This document shows, piece after piece, positions 1 through 7,733 of a stretch of DNA of 64,000 nucleotides; position 1 is the first letter of the stretch; every line of letters starts with the position of its first letter. Made by a program: the position numbers and the translations under genes. The DNA lies in NCBI GenBank assembly GCA_937873695.1, contig CALMYL010000008.1:62001-126000 (forward strand), in the 5' to 3' direction. The stretch is from an uncultured Ignavibacteria bacterium (GTDB taxonomy: Bacteria > Bacteroidota > Ignavibacteria > Tepidaquicellales > OLB5). The notes beneath the pieces are model-generated. The model was not told the DNA's origin. It saw nothing but the letters and a program-made list of their open reading frames with translations, and ran no database searches.

Positions 1-20
1 GCAAATTAAACTGAATAGCC

Positions 21-155
21 ATGATAATAAACAAAAATACTGAACTTTTCAATGAACACATTGAAATTGAACGTGATGATGATAATGATGAAATCTACAA
101 GTGGTTAAGTTTGCTTTTACTTTTCATCTGGATCTTCACAATGTTCGCACTTTGA
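21..155 (+). CDS. small single-pass membrane protein, unknown
   Basis: A 44-residue frame with an acidic N-terminal half (a run of Asp/Asn/Glu) and one hydrophobic C-terminal segment (about residues 28-44, Trp-Leu-Ser-Leu-rich) that would span the membrane. It lies just ahead of the stress-type operon on the same strand. I see no strong Shine-Dalgarno and do not recognise a family. It could be a small membrane peptide co-expressed with the following genes or a chance frame. Confidence 0.4.
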   Translation: MIINKNTELFNEHIEIERDDDNDEIYKWLSLLLLFIWIFTMFAL

Positions 156-181
156 AAAACAAATTTACGGGGGTAAATTAA

Positions 182-319
182 ATGCTTTGGACTATTTTTA
201 TTTTTCTTATAATTCTGTGGGTGTTAGGAATTGTTTCTAATTTTCTTGGCGGTTATATACATATTCTTCTGATAATTGCAGTAATTGTCATAATTTTAAG
301 TTTTTTCAAAAGGAAATAA
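182..319 (+). CDS. lmo0937-type small membrane protein
   Basis: A 45-residue protein starting MLWTIF and consisting of two hydrophobic stretches separated by a short Gly-Gly-containing turn, ending in a basic FFKRK tail. This matches the lmo0937 family (DUF5670) of tiny membrane proteins, which are often found in stress-induced gene sets. The function of the family is unknown. A purine-rich GGGGG element lies about 8 nt before the ATG, and the stop is 3 nt before the sigma-factor start, so the two are very probably cotranscribed. Confidence 0.7.
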   Translation: MLWTIFIFLIILWVLGIVSNFLGGYIHILLIIAVIVIILSFFKRK

Positions 320-322
320 ACC

Positions 323-826
323 ATGAAAAATATCGTATGCAATAAGGATAATCTGTTCATGAATGAGATTTACATTCACCATAAATATTTCCTTAATATT
401 GCCAGGAAAATGACAATGAACGAATTTGATGCCGAAAATCTTCTTCAGGATACGTTTATAAGGGCATATCGTTTCCTGGATTCGTTTGAACCTGGCAGCA
501 ATTCTAAAGCGTGGGTGTTCAGGATAATGAAAAACCTGTTTATCAATTTTAACCGGAAAAAACAGGCGCATCCGTGCTACAGCATAGATACTCTGGTAAA
601 TGAACCATCTGAACAGCAAGAAGAAAGCAGACTTAAGTACTTCGAGATCGTAAAGATCATAGAAAGCATTAAGGACGATTATCGACAGGTAATAATTCTA
701 TTCCATTTGGAGGAATTTTCTTTGATAGAAATTTCAAAGAAATTGAATTGGCCTTTGGGCACTGTTAAAAGCAGGCTCCACCGGGCAAGAAAAGAATTCA
801 GGAAAGTGTTTGAAGAATCCATTTAA
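323..826 (+). CDS. ECF-type RNA polymerase sigma factor
   Basis: A 167-residue sigma-70 family protein of ECF size. Region 2 (about residues 10-80) has the core-binding helix with the pattern DAENLLQDTFIRAYR, followed by SKAWVFRIMKNLFIN. Region 4 (about 110-160) has the helix-turn-helix segment FSLIEISKKLNWPLGTVKSR. It would direct core polymerase to a dedicated regulon. No anti-sigma factor is obvious next to it; the following 108-residue protein is an untested candidate partner. Its position inside a run of stress-type genes suggests that it controls them. An AGGAAA purine tract precedes the ATG. Confidence 0.85.
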   Translation: MKNIVCNKDNLFMNEIYIHHKYFLNIARKMTMNEFDAENLLQDTFIRAYRFLDSFEPGSNSKAWVFRIMKNLFINFNRKKQAHPCYSIDTLVNEPSEQQEESRLKYFEIVKIIESIKDDYRQVIILFHLEEFSLIEISKKLNWPLGTVKSRLHRARKEFRKVFEESI

Positions 827-852
827 TAATACTTTAAAGTTCGGAGGCAGCA

Positions 853-1179
853 ATGGAAAAAATCGGCAGCCAGCTGTTTATTGAGGGTGAAGATAACAGT
901 CTATTCATTTACTTTCATTTGCAGGATTTCAGGATAAACAGAGCGCGCGAGATCCTGGAAAAGTACGCGGAAGATTTCAGGGATCGGGATTTTGAGAATA
1001 TAAGTATTGCCTTCTTCAACAAAGGGGCCCCGGGGGAGCATTTAAGCCTGTATAGAAAAACAAACAACAGGGTGCTGGGCAGGATATTGAAAGGGATAAA
1101 ATGCATAAGCGCTAAATTTCAATACAAGGATAATCTGAAAATTGTGAACAAACCCAGACTTCTAACCAACAGGAACTGA
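853..1179 (+). CDS. hypothetical protein, 108 aa
   Basis: A soluble, basic protein with no signal peptide or membrane segment. The middle (about residues 25-80) alternates charged and hydrophobic residues as a small alpha/beta domain might. A strong GGAGG Shine-Dalgarno lies 9 nt before the ATG, which supports real translation. The gene lies between the ECF sigma factor (26-nt gap) and the stress-type dehydrogenase (2-nt gap), so it belongs to the operon. I do not recognise the family; a sigma-regulating role is only a positional guess. Confidence 0.6.
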   Translation: MEKIGSQLFIEGEDNSLFIYFHLQDFRINRAREILEKYAEDFRDRDFENISIAFFNKGAPGEHLSLYRKTNNRVLGRILKGIKCISAKFQYKDNLKIVNKPRLLTNRN

Positions 1180-1181
1180 GT

Positions 1182-2051
1182 ATGCAAAAATCATCGGCAA
1201 AACGAAAAGTGAGGAAAGCAGCGCGTCAGAATAGACAGCCCGGACTGGAATACTTAATGGAGCCAAAGCCTGAGTTTTCATCTGATGCATACAAAGCTTC
1301 GGGCAGGCTCGCAGGAAAGATCGCACTTATTACAGGCGGTGATAGCGGCATAGGAAGAGCGGTGGCGGTTGCTTTCGCAAAAGAAGGATGTTCTACAGCG
1401 ATTGTATTTCTGAATGAAAAAAGGGACGCAGAATTTACTGCTGGAGCAATATCAAAACTGGGTGCTGAATGTTTGCTGATAAAAGGAGATATTTCAAAAG
1501 AACTTTTTTGCCGAAAGGCAATAAATGATTGCATAAAAAAATTCGGGAAGCTGGATATTCTGGTAAACAACGCAGCTGTGCAGTTTCCCAGGAGCGATAT
1601 TACCGAAATTACAGCCAAACAGCTTATGAAAACGTTCAGCGTGAACATCTTTTCTTATTTTTACATGGTAAAGGCAGCACTCAAATATCTTAAAAAGAAT
1701 TCAGCTATAATTAATACAACATCTGTAACAGCATACAGAGGCAGCGGACACCTGATTGATTATTCAGCAGCTAAGGGAGCAATTGTTTCCTTCACCAGGT
1801 CTCTTTCCGCAAGTCTCGTTAAAAAAGGGATAAAGGTTAACGGCGTAGCACCCGGCCCAATCTGGACACCCCTGATACCGGCAACATTTCCTCCTAAGGA
1901 CGTCGCTTCATTCGGTACGGATGTCCCTTTGGGCAGAGCCGGGCAGCCTGAGGAGGCTGCCCCATGCTACGTTTTCCTTGCATCCGGTGATTCTTCTTAT
2001 ATGACAGGCCAGGTACTTCATCCAAACGGAGGTGAAATAGTTAATGGCTAA
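1182..2051 (+). CDS. SDR oxidoreductase, general stress protein 39 / YghA type
   Basis: A 289-residue short-chain dehydrogenase with the 40-45 residue N-terminal extension typical of the YdaD/YhdF/YghA group of stress-associated SDRs. The extension includes a PGLEYLMEPKPE segment. The Rossmann motif TGGDSGIGR is at residues 51-59, NNAA at about 129-132, and the catalytic Ser181, Tyr194 and Lys198 are all present. It should reduce or oxidise a small carbonyl/alcohol with NAD(P). Its 3' end overlaps the next gene by 8 nt, so translation is probably coupled. The substrate cannot be read from sequence. Confidence 0.85.
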   Translation: MQKSSAKRKVRKAARQNRQPGLEYLMEPKPEFSSDAYKASGRLAGKIALITGGDSGIGRAVAVAFAKEGCSTAIVFLNEKRDAEFTAGAISKLGAECLLIKGDISKELFCRKAINDCIKKFGKLDILVNNAAVQFPRSDITEITAKQLMKTFSVNIFSYFYMVKAALKYLKKNSAIINTTSVTAYRGSGHLIDYSAAKGAIVSFTRSLSASLVKKGIKVNGVAPGPIWTPLIPATFPPKDVASFGTDVPLGRAGQPEEAAPCYVFLASGDSSYMTGQVLHPNGGEIVNG

Positions 2052-2493
2052 AAAGAGGAATAATGACATTTTTGAAAGGCTTTCAATTTTGCTCACCCGT
2101 TTTGCAGGAAGCACACCCGCTTTTATTTTCAGTTTATCAGTTGTTGCGCTGTGGGCTTTTTGCGGACCAATATTCAATTTTTCTGAAACATGGCAATTAG
2201 TAATAAACACCGGAACTACCATCATTACTTTTCTGATGGTTTTTCTGATACAAAGAACGCAGAACAAAGATTCGATGGCAATACAGCTGAAACTTAATGA
2301 ACTTATTGCTTCATCGGCCGGAGCCAGCAACAGGATGGTAGAAATAGAAGATATCAGCGAGGCTGAACTGGAAATTCTGAAAAGACATTTCAGTAAACTT
2401 GCCCGGTTATTTGAAGAAGAAAAAAACCTGAAAGTATCTCACTCTATTGAAGAAGCAGAGAACAGACACCGAAGAAAGGTATCCAAAAAATGA
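2044..2493 (+). CDS. low-affinity iron permease (Fet4-like) family membrane protein
   Basis: A 149-residue protein with an N-terminal FERLSILLTRFAGS segment, two transmembrane helices (about residues 25-45 and 55-75) and the conserved WQLVINTGTTIITFLMVFLI stretch. A cytoplasmic NKDSMAIQLKLNELI segment follows. This is the bacterial low-affinity iron permease family (PF04120). The name comes from yeast Fet4; the role of the short bacterial version is not well established. It overlaps the upstream SDR by 8 nt and the downstream small gene by 4 nt (ATGA). Confidence 0.8.
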   Translation: MAKKRNNDIFERLSILLTRFAGSTPAFIFSLSVVALWAFCGPIFNFSETWQLVINTGTTIITFLMVFLIQRTQNKDSMAIQLKLNELIASSAGASNRMVEIEDISEAELEILKRHFSKLARLFEEEKNLKVSHSIEEAENRHRRKVSKK

Positions 2494-2666
2494 AAAAATA
2501 TATATCTGTAATGTATATTGTTATTGTTTTTGCGGCGCTTCTGGTAATTTTGCCCGGGTGTGAATTTATTGGTGATGTATTTAAAGCAGGAATTTGGGTA
2601 GGGATCATAATTATTATAGCGATAATTGCTGTAGTCGCGTTCATAGTAAAAATGTTCAAAGAGTGA
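2490..2666 (+). CDS. small lipoprotein-like membrane protein
   Basis: A 58-residue protein starting at an ATG that overlaps the preceding stop (ATGA). It has a short signal-like hydrophobic stretch ending LPGC, so it may be lipidated. A short EFIGDVFKAGIWVG linker and a long Ile/Val-rich membrane helix follow. Comparable small proteins are common in Bacteroidota and are often mislabelled phosphatidate cytidylyltransferase. No enzymatic domain is present here. It belongs to the stress-type operon. Confidence 0.65.
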   Translation: MKKYISVMYIVIVFAALLVILPGCEFIGDVFKAGIWVGIIIIIAIIAVVAFIVKMFKE

Positions 2667-2673
2667 AAAGTGA

Positions 2674-3324
2674 ATGAAAAAAACTAAATTTCAAAATACA
2701 AAAAAAGAAACGTTTAATGTACTGATATTAAATGCATCTCTTAAACATACCGGAAAACTTTCAAACACAGAAGAATTATCAAGGCTTGTAGCGAAATACA
2801 TGAAAGAACTTCAAAAGGATATCCATTTTGAATTCGTGCGCCTTTCTGATCTTTATATACCACCGGGGGTTAAATACAGTGAGGATAAAAATGATAAATG
2901 GCCGCTGCTTTCAGAAAAAATCATTGCATCCGAAATAATCATTTTTGCAACACCAATCTGGTGGGGTTCAAGATCAAGTCTCATGCAGCGTATCATTGAA
3001 CGAATGGATTCATTTGACGAACAGTATAAGGAAAAGGGCAGAAGCGTTTTACTGAACAAAATAGCCGGCGTAGTTATCACCGGAAGCGAAGATGGTGCGC
3101 AGGCAACACTAGGCTCAATTCTTTCAGTTTTAACATTCATGAATTTTACAATTCCGCCGGAGTGCTGTACTTATTGGGTTGGAGAAGTCGGTAAGCCACC
3201 CGGAACAAACAGACGTGACCGACTTAAGAACAAGGCCTCACAAGTGATGGCCAGAAAAATGGCGCATAATATTTTGTACTTTGCAAAGCTTCTCAAAAAA
3301 CATCCACTTAGACTTTCCAAGTAG
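2674..3324 (+). CDS. flavodoxin-fold NAD(P)H-dependent FMN reductase family protein
   Basis: A 216-residue protein with the flavodoxin-like fold of the NADPH-dependent FMN reductase family. Features are a first beta strand VLILNASLKHTGKLSNTEEL (phosphate-binding loop), then FATPIWWGSRSSLMQRIIERMD (the typical P-I-W-W/Y-G-S flavin-contact segment) and a GVVITGSEDGAQATLGSIL strand and loop. It probably transfers electrons from NAD(P)H to a quinone or other acceptor through FMN. It lies 7 nt after the small lipoprotein-like gene and ends the operon. Confidence 0.75.
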   Translation: MKKTKFQNTKKETFNVLILNASLKHTGKLSNTEELSRLVAKYMKELQKDIHFEFVRLSDLYIPPGVKYSEDKNDKWPLLSEKIIASEIIIFATPIWWGSRSSLMQRIIERMDSFDEQYKEKGRSVLLNKIAGVVITGSEDGAQATLGSILSVLTFMNFTIPPECCTYWVGEVGKPPGTNRRDRLKNKASQVMARKMAHNILYFAKLLKKHPLRLSK

Positions 3325-3401
3325 TATGACAAATCTGTCATATATCGCCTGAATTCGGCAATTTTTAATATCCAATCTTCCAAATTTTCCTCATATAAGA
3401 A

Positions 3402-3416
3402 TGGCACGGTTTTTGA
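3402..3416 (+). promoter_or_regulatory. possible sigma-54 (-24/-12) promoter
   Basis: TGGCACG, then four bases, then TTGA. The GG and the GA dinucleotides are separated by exactly ten bases, as required for a -24/-12 promoter. However, the -12 element has GA instead of the expected GC. It lies about 97 nt before the outer-membrane protein at 3513. Confidence 0.35.
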
Positions 3417-3512
3417 AACATATTGATCAATATTGATAATTTTTTGGATTTTCTTGAAGATTCACGAAATAAATTTACATTTCATCTATAAAAATATAGA
3501 AAGGTTGCAATT

Positions 3513-4058
3513 ATGAAGGTCAATTTCAGGATTTTAATTCTTTTACTTGCCATATCAGCGGCAGGAATATTTGCGCAGTTAAAAGAAAAGGATAATCTGT
3601 TAGGTGGTTCTTTGGGTTTTTGGGCTAAAGGTAACGTGCCGATGTTTGGCGTGAATTTCGAATCTAATGTTGTGCAGGCAGGCATTGGTACAGTTGGAAT
3701 TGGGGGTATTTTCAGATACTACACTTTTACAAATACATATGGTAACGGAGATTCAAGAAAGTACTCATTCTCATCACTGGGTGCGCAATTTAACTATAAT
3801 TTTAATCAGATAGGTGATGGAAGTTTTGTTCCGTATTTTGGACTGGTGGCTGGATACAATTATGTTAATAACACTTACACGGATGTAACCAGGAATGCAG
3901 TTTATGTTACCGATGTATCGTACACAAGCGGAGCGTGGATATGGGGGCAGCTGGGAATGAGATATTTCTTCAGTCCAAAGGTTGCCGGAACCGTAAGGTT
4001 AGGTTTAGGTAATAATGATTTTAATACCCTTGAACTTGGTATGGATTTTAAATTATGA
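3513..4058 (+). CDS. outer-membrane beta-barrel protein
   Basis: A 181-residue protein with a clear Sec signal peptide (cleavage after about AAGIFA, residue 21). Short amphipathic strands rich in Gly, Tyr and Phe follow, for example the strands around FNYNFNQIGDGSFVPYFGLVAGYNY. The protein ends in a strand terminating with an aromatic/hydrophobic residue (GMDFKL). This pattern is typical of small eight-stranded outer-membrane barrels. No ligand or enzymatic function can be inferred. Confidence 0.7.
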   Translation: MKVNFRILILLLAISAAGIFAQLKEKDNLLGGSLGFWAKGNVPMFGVNFESNVVQAGIGTVGIGGIFRYYTFTNTYGNGDSRKYSFSSLGAQFNYNFNQIGDGSFVPYFGLVAGYNYVNNTYTDVTRNAVYVTDVSYTSGAWIWGQLGMRYFFSPKVAGTVRLGLGNNDFNTLELGMDFKL

Positions 4059-4101
4059 TTAAAAATTGATTTAATTTCATAAATTAACTAAGGGTTTTAC
4101 A

Positions 4102-5553
4102 ATGAATCACTCAAAAATAAAACTTACAGTTTCATTTTTCATAATCTTTCTGCTCAGCGGATTTGTATCCTGTACAAAAAAAACAGATGATACGGCTGAT
4201 AATACGGTAAAAGAAGCTGATATGACTGCACTAAGCAGCGAAGATATAAATGAATCTGATGAGGATTTGCTGAATGTTGACTACAAAGAATTCTACGATG
4301 AACTTGCTCCGCATGGTGAATGGATCGAAGTGAAGGATAGTGATATCGGGGTAGATCTGAAAAGGGAATCCTCTTCAGGAGAAAGCCTCAGATCGATCTC
4401 ATTTAGCGAGCTTTTCGGGGTCAAAGATGCACATGCTGAGGACGTAAGCTTTGGAGCCTTCTTTGTATGGAAGCCTGCTCCGAATCTTGCAGTCGGGATA
4501 GCAGCCGGAGAACCGGTAACTTATACGCCGTATTCCAACGGTCAATGGGTTTACACAAATAATGGCTGGTATTTCCGCGCACGCTCTGAACCGGAAGAGA
4601 TTACTCACCATTACGGCAGGTGGGTTTATACACCTGCTATGGGCTGGCTTTGGGTACCCGGCAGAGTGTGGGCACCGGCCTGGGTTGACTGGCGCGAAGA
4701 AGAAGATTATATAGCATGGACCCCTGTACCGCCAAGCGTGTACATTGTAAATAACGTAATAATTACTCCGCCGGTATATGAAGAAAGATTTGTAGTTGTG
4801 GAAAGAAGATATTTTATAGAGCCGGATGTGTATAAATATTCATATAAAGAAAACAAACATAAGATCAAGATAACAGAATGGAAAAGGTTAGACGGAATAA
4901 TGGTGGTAAACAAAACTGTTATTAACAAAGGTCCTGATGTTACCGTGATACAAAGTGTTACAGGCAGGACTTTTGAGCCGGTTGTGATAAATCATGTTAC
5001 AGGGAAGAGTAAGATCAAATACTCAGAACGGGAATATGATGTATATTCACCTGAATTCAGGAAGATCAAAAAAGAAGTTAAAGTTAAAGGTCCTGTAAGT
5101 AAACCCAGGGAATTCAGTGACTATAACAGTGCTTCACAAAAAGAATCCGGCCGCATAAGAAATGACCAGGGAAGCAGGGAAAACATAGAATATAACAGCA
5201 AAAGTGAGAATAAGTCAAAGGAAAACTCAAAAGAACATGAAAAACCGGGCAAGGAACGCAGGTATATAGATGATAAGAATATGAAGAACGGGAAAAATAA
5301 TGACGGAAACAAAAATCAAAAGCAAGACAAAGAGGAAAGGAACCAAGGAAATGATAACGGAAAGAAAAACAGGGATAAATCAGGTGACGTGAAATCAAAA
5401 CAAAAAGATCACAAAGTAAATGATGGCAAAGGAAAAGATAATATGCAGGGTAAGGATAAAGGAAACAAGAAATACAGGAATGACACATATAAAGATAACG
5501 GGAATAAGAATGGGGATTCAAACCATAGACAAAATAAACAAAAGAAACACTGA
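4102..5553 (+). CDS. lipoprotein with Trp-rich YxWxxx (DUF6600-like) repeats and Lys/Asn-rich tail
   Basis: A 483-residue protein. The signal peptide ends in a lipobox (SGFVSC). Residues about 55-80 hold FYDELAPHGEWIEV. Residues about 125-220 hold a run of Trp/Tyr repeats (GQWVY, GWYF, GRWVYTPAMGWLWVPGRVWAPAWVDWRE) seen in DUF6600-type envelope proteins. From about residue 340 to the end the protein is low complexity, dominated by Lys, Asn, Asp and Gly, and highly basic. It probably faces the periplasm or surface. The basic tail could bind polyanions, but that is inference. Confidence 0.7.
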   Translation: MNHSKIKLTVSFFIIFLLSGFVSCTKKTDDTADNTVKEADMTALSSEDINESDEDLLNVDYKEFYDELAPHGEWIEVKDSDIGVDLKRESSSGESLRSISFSELFGVKDAHAEDVSFGAFFVWKPAPNLAVGIAAGEPVTYTPYSNGQWVYTNNGWYFRARSEPEEITHHYGRWVYTPAMGWLWVPGRVWAPAWVDWREEEDYIAWTPVPPSVYIVNNVIITPPVYEERFVVVERRYFIEPDVYKYSYKENKHKIKITEWKRLDGIMVVNKTVINKGPDVTVIQSVTGRTFEPVVINHVTGKSKIKYSEREYDVYSPEFRKIKKEVKVKGPVSKPREFSDYNSASQKESGRIRNDQGSRENIEYNSKSENKSKENSKEHEKPGKERRYIDDKNMKNGKNNDGNKNQKQDKEERNQGNDNGKKNRDKSGDVKSKQKDHKVNDGKGKDNMQGKDKGNKKYRNDTYKDNGNKNGDSNHRQNKQKKH

Positions 5554-5597
5554 GAGCAGTTAAATAGGTAAAAATAACTAAATGATCAATAAACTAA

Positions 5598-6308
5598 ATG
5601 AACAAAAAAATGAAAACAAATGATCTGTGCAGAAAAGGTGTAATATTAATAGCATTATTATTTATATCACTTGCTTTTCACAGCTGCAAAGATAATGTTT
5701 CTACAATTGAGCCTGATAACCTCAGTATAAGCAGTCAAAGTTCGCAGGATTCAATTGGCGATATTCAGAACGTTCTGATACTTGATACAGTAAAGATATT
5801 AGTTAAAGATATAAAAATAAAAGTATCTAACAGCAGCGAAGATGAAAAAAATTTCAAAGTAGGACCTTTTGTACTGTTTCTTAATTTGAATTCTGATCTT
5901 AATGAAATAAGTACGGCACTAGTTCCTATAGGGACTTACCGAAAAGTAAAATTTGAGATACATAAATTAGAAGATGCAGAAGCGATTCCCGATCCTGAAT
6001 TTGCTGATGCAAACGGCAGATATTCAGTAATAGTTAAGGGAACATATCTTGGTGTATATTTTGTGTATAAATCATCAAAATCAGCGCATCAAATATTACA
6101 ATTGCCTGCTGATATGCCAATTTCAGTCGGGGCAGTCAGCAACATAACATTAACTGTTAAACCATATATCTGGTTCATTAAAGATAATGCTTATATGAAC
6201 CCCATGGACCCGGTTAATTCAAATGATATTGATAACAATATAAAAGATAATATCAAAAACTGTTTCAAAGTATTTAAAGATGACGATAGAAACGGAATTC
6301 CTGACTAA
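5598..6308 (+). CDS. lipoprotein, DUF4382-like
   Basis: A 236-residue predicted lipoprotein (lipobox LAFHSC near residue 30). The body looks like the DUF4382 type of beta-sandwich surface protein, with segments such as PIGTYRKVKFEIHKLEDAE and a late ITLTVKPYIWF strand. The C-terminus DDDRNGIPD is Asp-rich and resembles a single calcium-binding thrombospondin-3/EF-type loop. It follows the Trp-rich lipoprotein on the same strand. Exact function unknown. Confidence 0.6.
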   Translation: MNKKMKTNDLCRKGVILIALLFISLAFHSCKDNVSTIEPDNLSISSQSSQDSIGDIQNVLILDTVKILVKDIKIKVSNSSEDEKNFKVGPFVLFLNLNSDLNEISTALVPIGTYRKVKFEIHKLEDAEAIPDPEFADANGRYSVIVKGTYLGVYFVYKSSKSAHQILQLPADMPISVGAVSNITLTVKPYIWFIKDNAYMNPMDPVNSNDIDNNIKDNIKNCFKVFKDDDRNGIPD

Positions 6309-6322
6309 CCGGGCTTTAAGTA

Positions 6323-6354
6323 AAAAAGGAGAGGCGAAAACCTCTCCTTTTTTT
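6323..6354. terminator. bidirectional intrinsic terminator
   Basis: Stem GGAGAGG / CCTCTCC with loop CGAAAA, flanked by an A-run on the left and a T-run on the right. It can therefore stop the + strand lipoprotein gene and the convergent - strand SDR gene. Confidence 0.85.
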
Positions 6355-6418
6355 ATTCTGTAGCTTTTAGATTTACACGATTCATACTGGCAGAAACAGC
6401 TAATAGAATAATCACTAT

Positions 6419-7123
6419 CTATTGCGGGTTTGTTGCCCACACACCGGCTTCAGGGATAAATCCTTTGTCATCCATTTCAAGCATGGCTTTGATCAAATGC
6501 GCTATCTGCGCACCTTCAAGTTTGGTTGGATTAAAATCACGCGGCTTGCCGCCGGCATTTACGCCGAAATTGGTTTGTACTTCACTTGGATTTACAAGCA
6601 TCACGCGTATATTATGCTTCCGTAATTCTGCACGCCAGCACTCGTTCATTCCCCTTAGCGCGAATTTTGTGGCGCAGTAAGGTGATCCGTTTGCGAATCC
6701 GCCTGTACCTGCGCTAGATGCGATGTTTACAATATTACCATAGCCTCTTTCAACGAAATATTTTGCTGACTCTCTGCCGCAAACCATTGCGCCTGTGATA
6801 TTTGTCATTAATACTTCGTTGAATTTGGCTGTATCAATACTTGTTAATGGACTGAAATAACCATAAGCGGCGTTATTAATAAGTACATTGTATCCATCCA
6901 GGGCTTCAATTGTTTTTGTGATAAGTGAAATGACATCGTTTTCTTCGGAAACATCGGCCAAGACCGGCACTGCCCCTATTTCCTTAGCTGCGGCTTCCAG
7001 TCTTTTTGCATCCCTGCCGCAAATTACGACTTTCGCGCCGGATTCGATGAGTAATTTAGCTGCAGCATAACCGATTCCCAGGCTGCCTCCTGTAACAAGT
7101 ACTTTTGCGTTATTAATATCCAT
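6419..7123 (-). CDS. SDR family oxidoreductase
   Basis: A 234-residue classical short-chain dehydrogenase. The TGGSLGIG cofactor motif is at residues 11-18 and INNAA at about 81-85. The active-site Ser135, Tyr148 and Lys152 are in the usual spacing. CGRDAKR after the second strand (an Arg following the strand) suggests NADP preference. It is a stand-alone gene with its own promoter region, convergent with the lipoprotein gene. The carbonyl substrate is unknown. Confidence 0.85.
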   Translation of the reverse strand: MDINNAKVLVTGGSLGIGYAAAKLLIESGAKVVICGRDAKRLEAAAKEIGAVPVLADVSEENDVISLITKTIEALDGYNVLINNAAYGYFSPLTSIDTAKFNEVLMTNITGAMVCGRESAKYFVERGYGNIVNIASSAGTGGFANGSPYCATKFALRGMNECWRAELRKHNIRVMLVNPSEVQTNFGVNAGGKPRDFNPTKLEGAQIAHLIKAMLEMDDKGFIPEAGVWATNPQ

Positions 7124-7298
7124 TTAAGTTATCCTTTCGTTAGATTCATACAATTATAATGCTAATATGGTTTTAAAATTAGTCAATTTGCCGGGAAATA
7201 AACTTAAATTGTTTAATATCTGGTTTTATTGTGACATTGCAATAAAGGTAAGCAATTAGTAAATTTTGTAAATCAGAAAATAAACGAATAGATAAAAT

Positions 7299-7664
7299 AT
7301 GAAGACCACCGCAGCACATGATGAGAAAATTGCTAAAATGAGCTTCGCTTCAGTTTATCCTCATTATGTCACAAAGGTTCAAAGCAAAGGCAGGACAAAA
7401 AAGGAACTGCATGAAGTAATTGAGTGGCTTACAGGTTTTGATAATAAAAAGCTGCAGGCTTTGATAAAAGAAAAAGTTACATTTGAAGAGTTCTTTAAGA
7501 GGGCCAAACTGAATCCAAATGCTCACCTTATTACAGGTACTATTTGCGGTTACCGTGTTGAGGAGATAGAGAATTCTTTAACCAGGAAGGCAAGATACAT
7601 GGATAAGCTGATTGATGAGCTGGCCAAAGGCAGAAAGATGGAAAAAATACTAAGGAGTCCATGA
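7299..7664 (+). CDS. DUF2200 family protein
   Basis: A 121-residue soluble protein matching the DUF2200 pattern: an N-terminal KIAKMSFASVYPHYVTKVQSKGRTKKEL segment, then EVIEWLTGFDNKKL, TFEEFFKRAKLNPNAHLITGTICGYRVEEIE and a basic C-terminus RYMDKLIDELAKGRKMEKILR. Members are conserved cytoplasmic proteins of unknown function. It sits 70 nt ahead of an AraC-type regulator on the same strand. Confidence 0.8.
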   Translation: MKTTAAHDEKIAKMSFASVYPHYVTKVQSKGRTKKELHEVIEWLTGFDNKKLQALIKEKVTFEEFFKRAKLNPNAHLITGTICGYRVEEIENSLTRKARYMDKLIDELAKGRKMEKILRSP

Positions 7665-7733
7665 GCGATAATATGCTGATCACAAACAAATCAAGATTGC
7701 CGGTGCTGTTATTTAAGAGAGTAAAAATGTAAG

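Noticed and set aside
5114-5521. Long - strand reading frame rich in Cys, Tyr, Phe and Ser
   Set aside because: It is the antisense of the Lys/Asn-rich tail of the lipoprotein gene; base composition alone keeps it open.
7661-7732. 23-codon frame overlapping the DUF2200 stop as ATGA
   Set aside because: Too short, no recognisable domain, and its C-terminal part reads like leftover spacer before the AraC gene.
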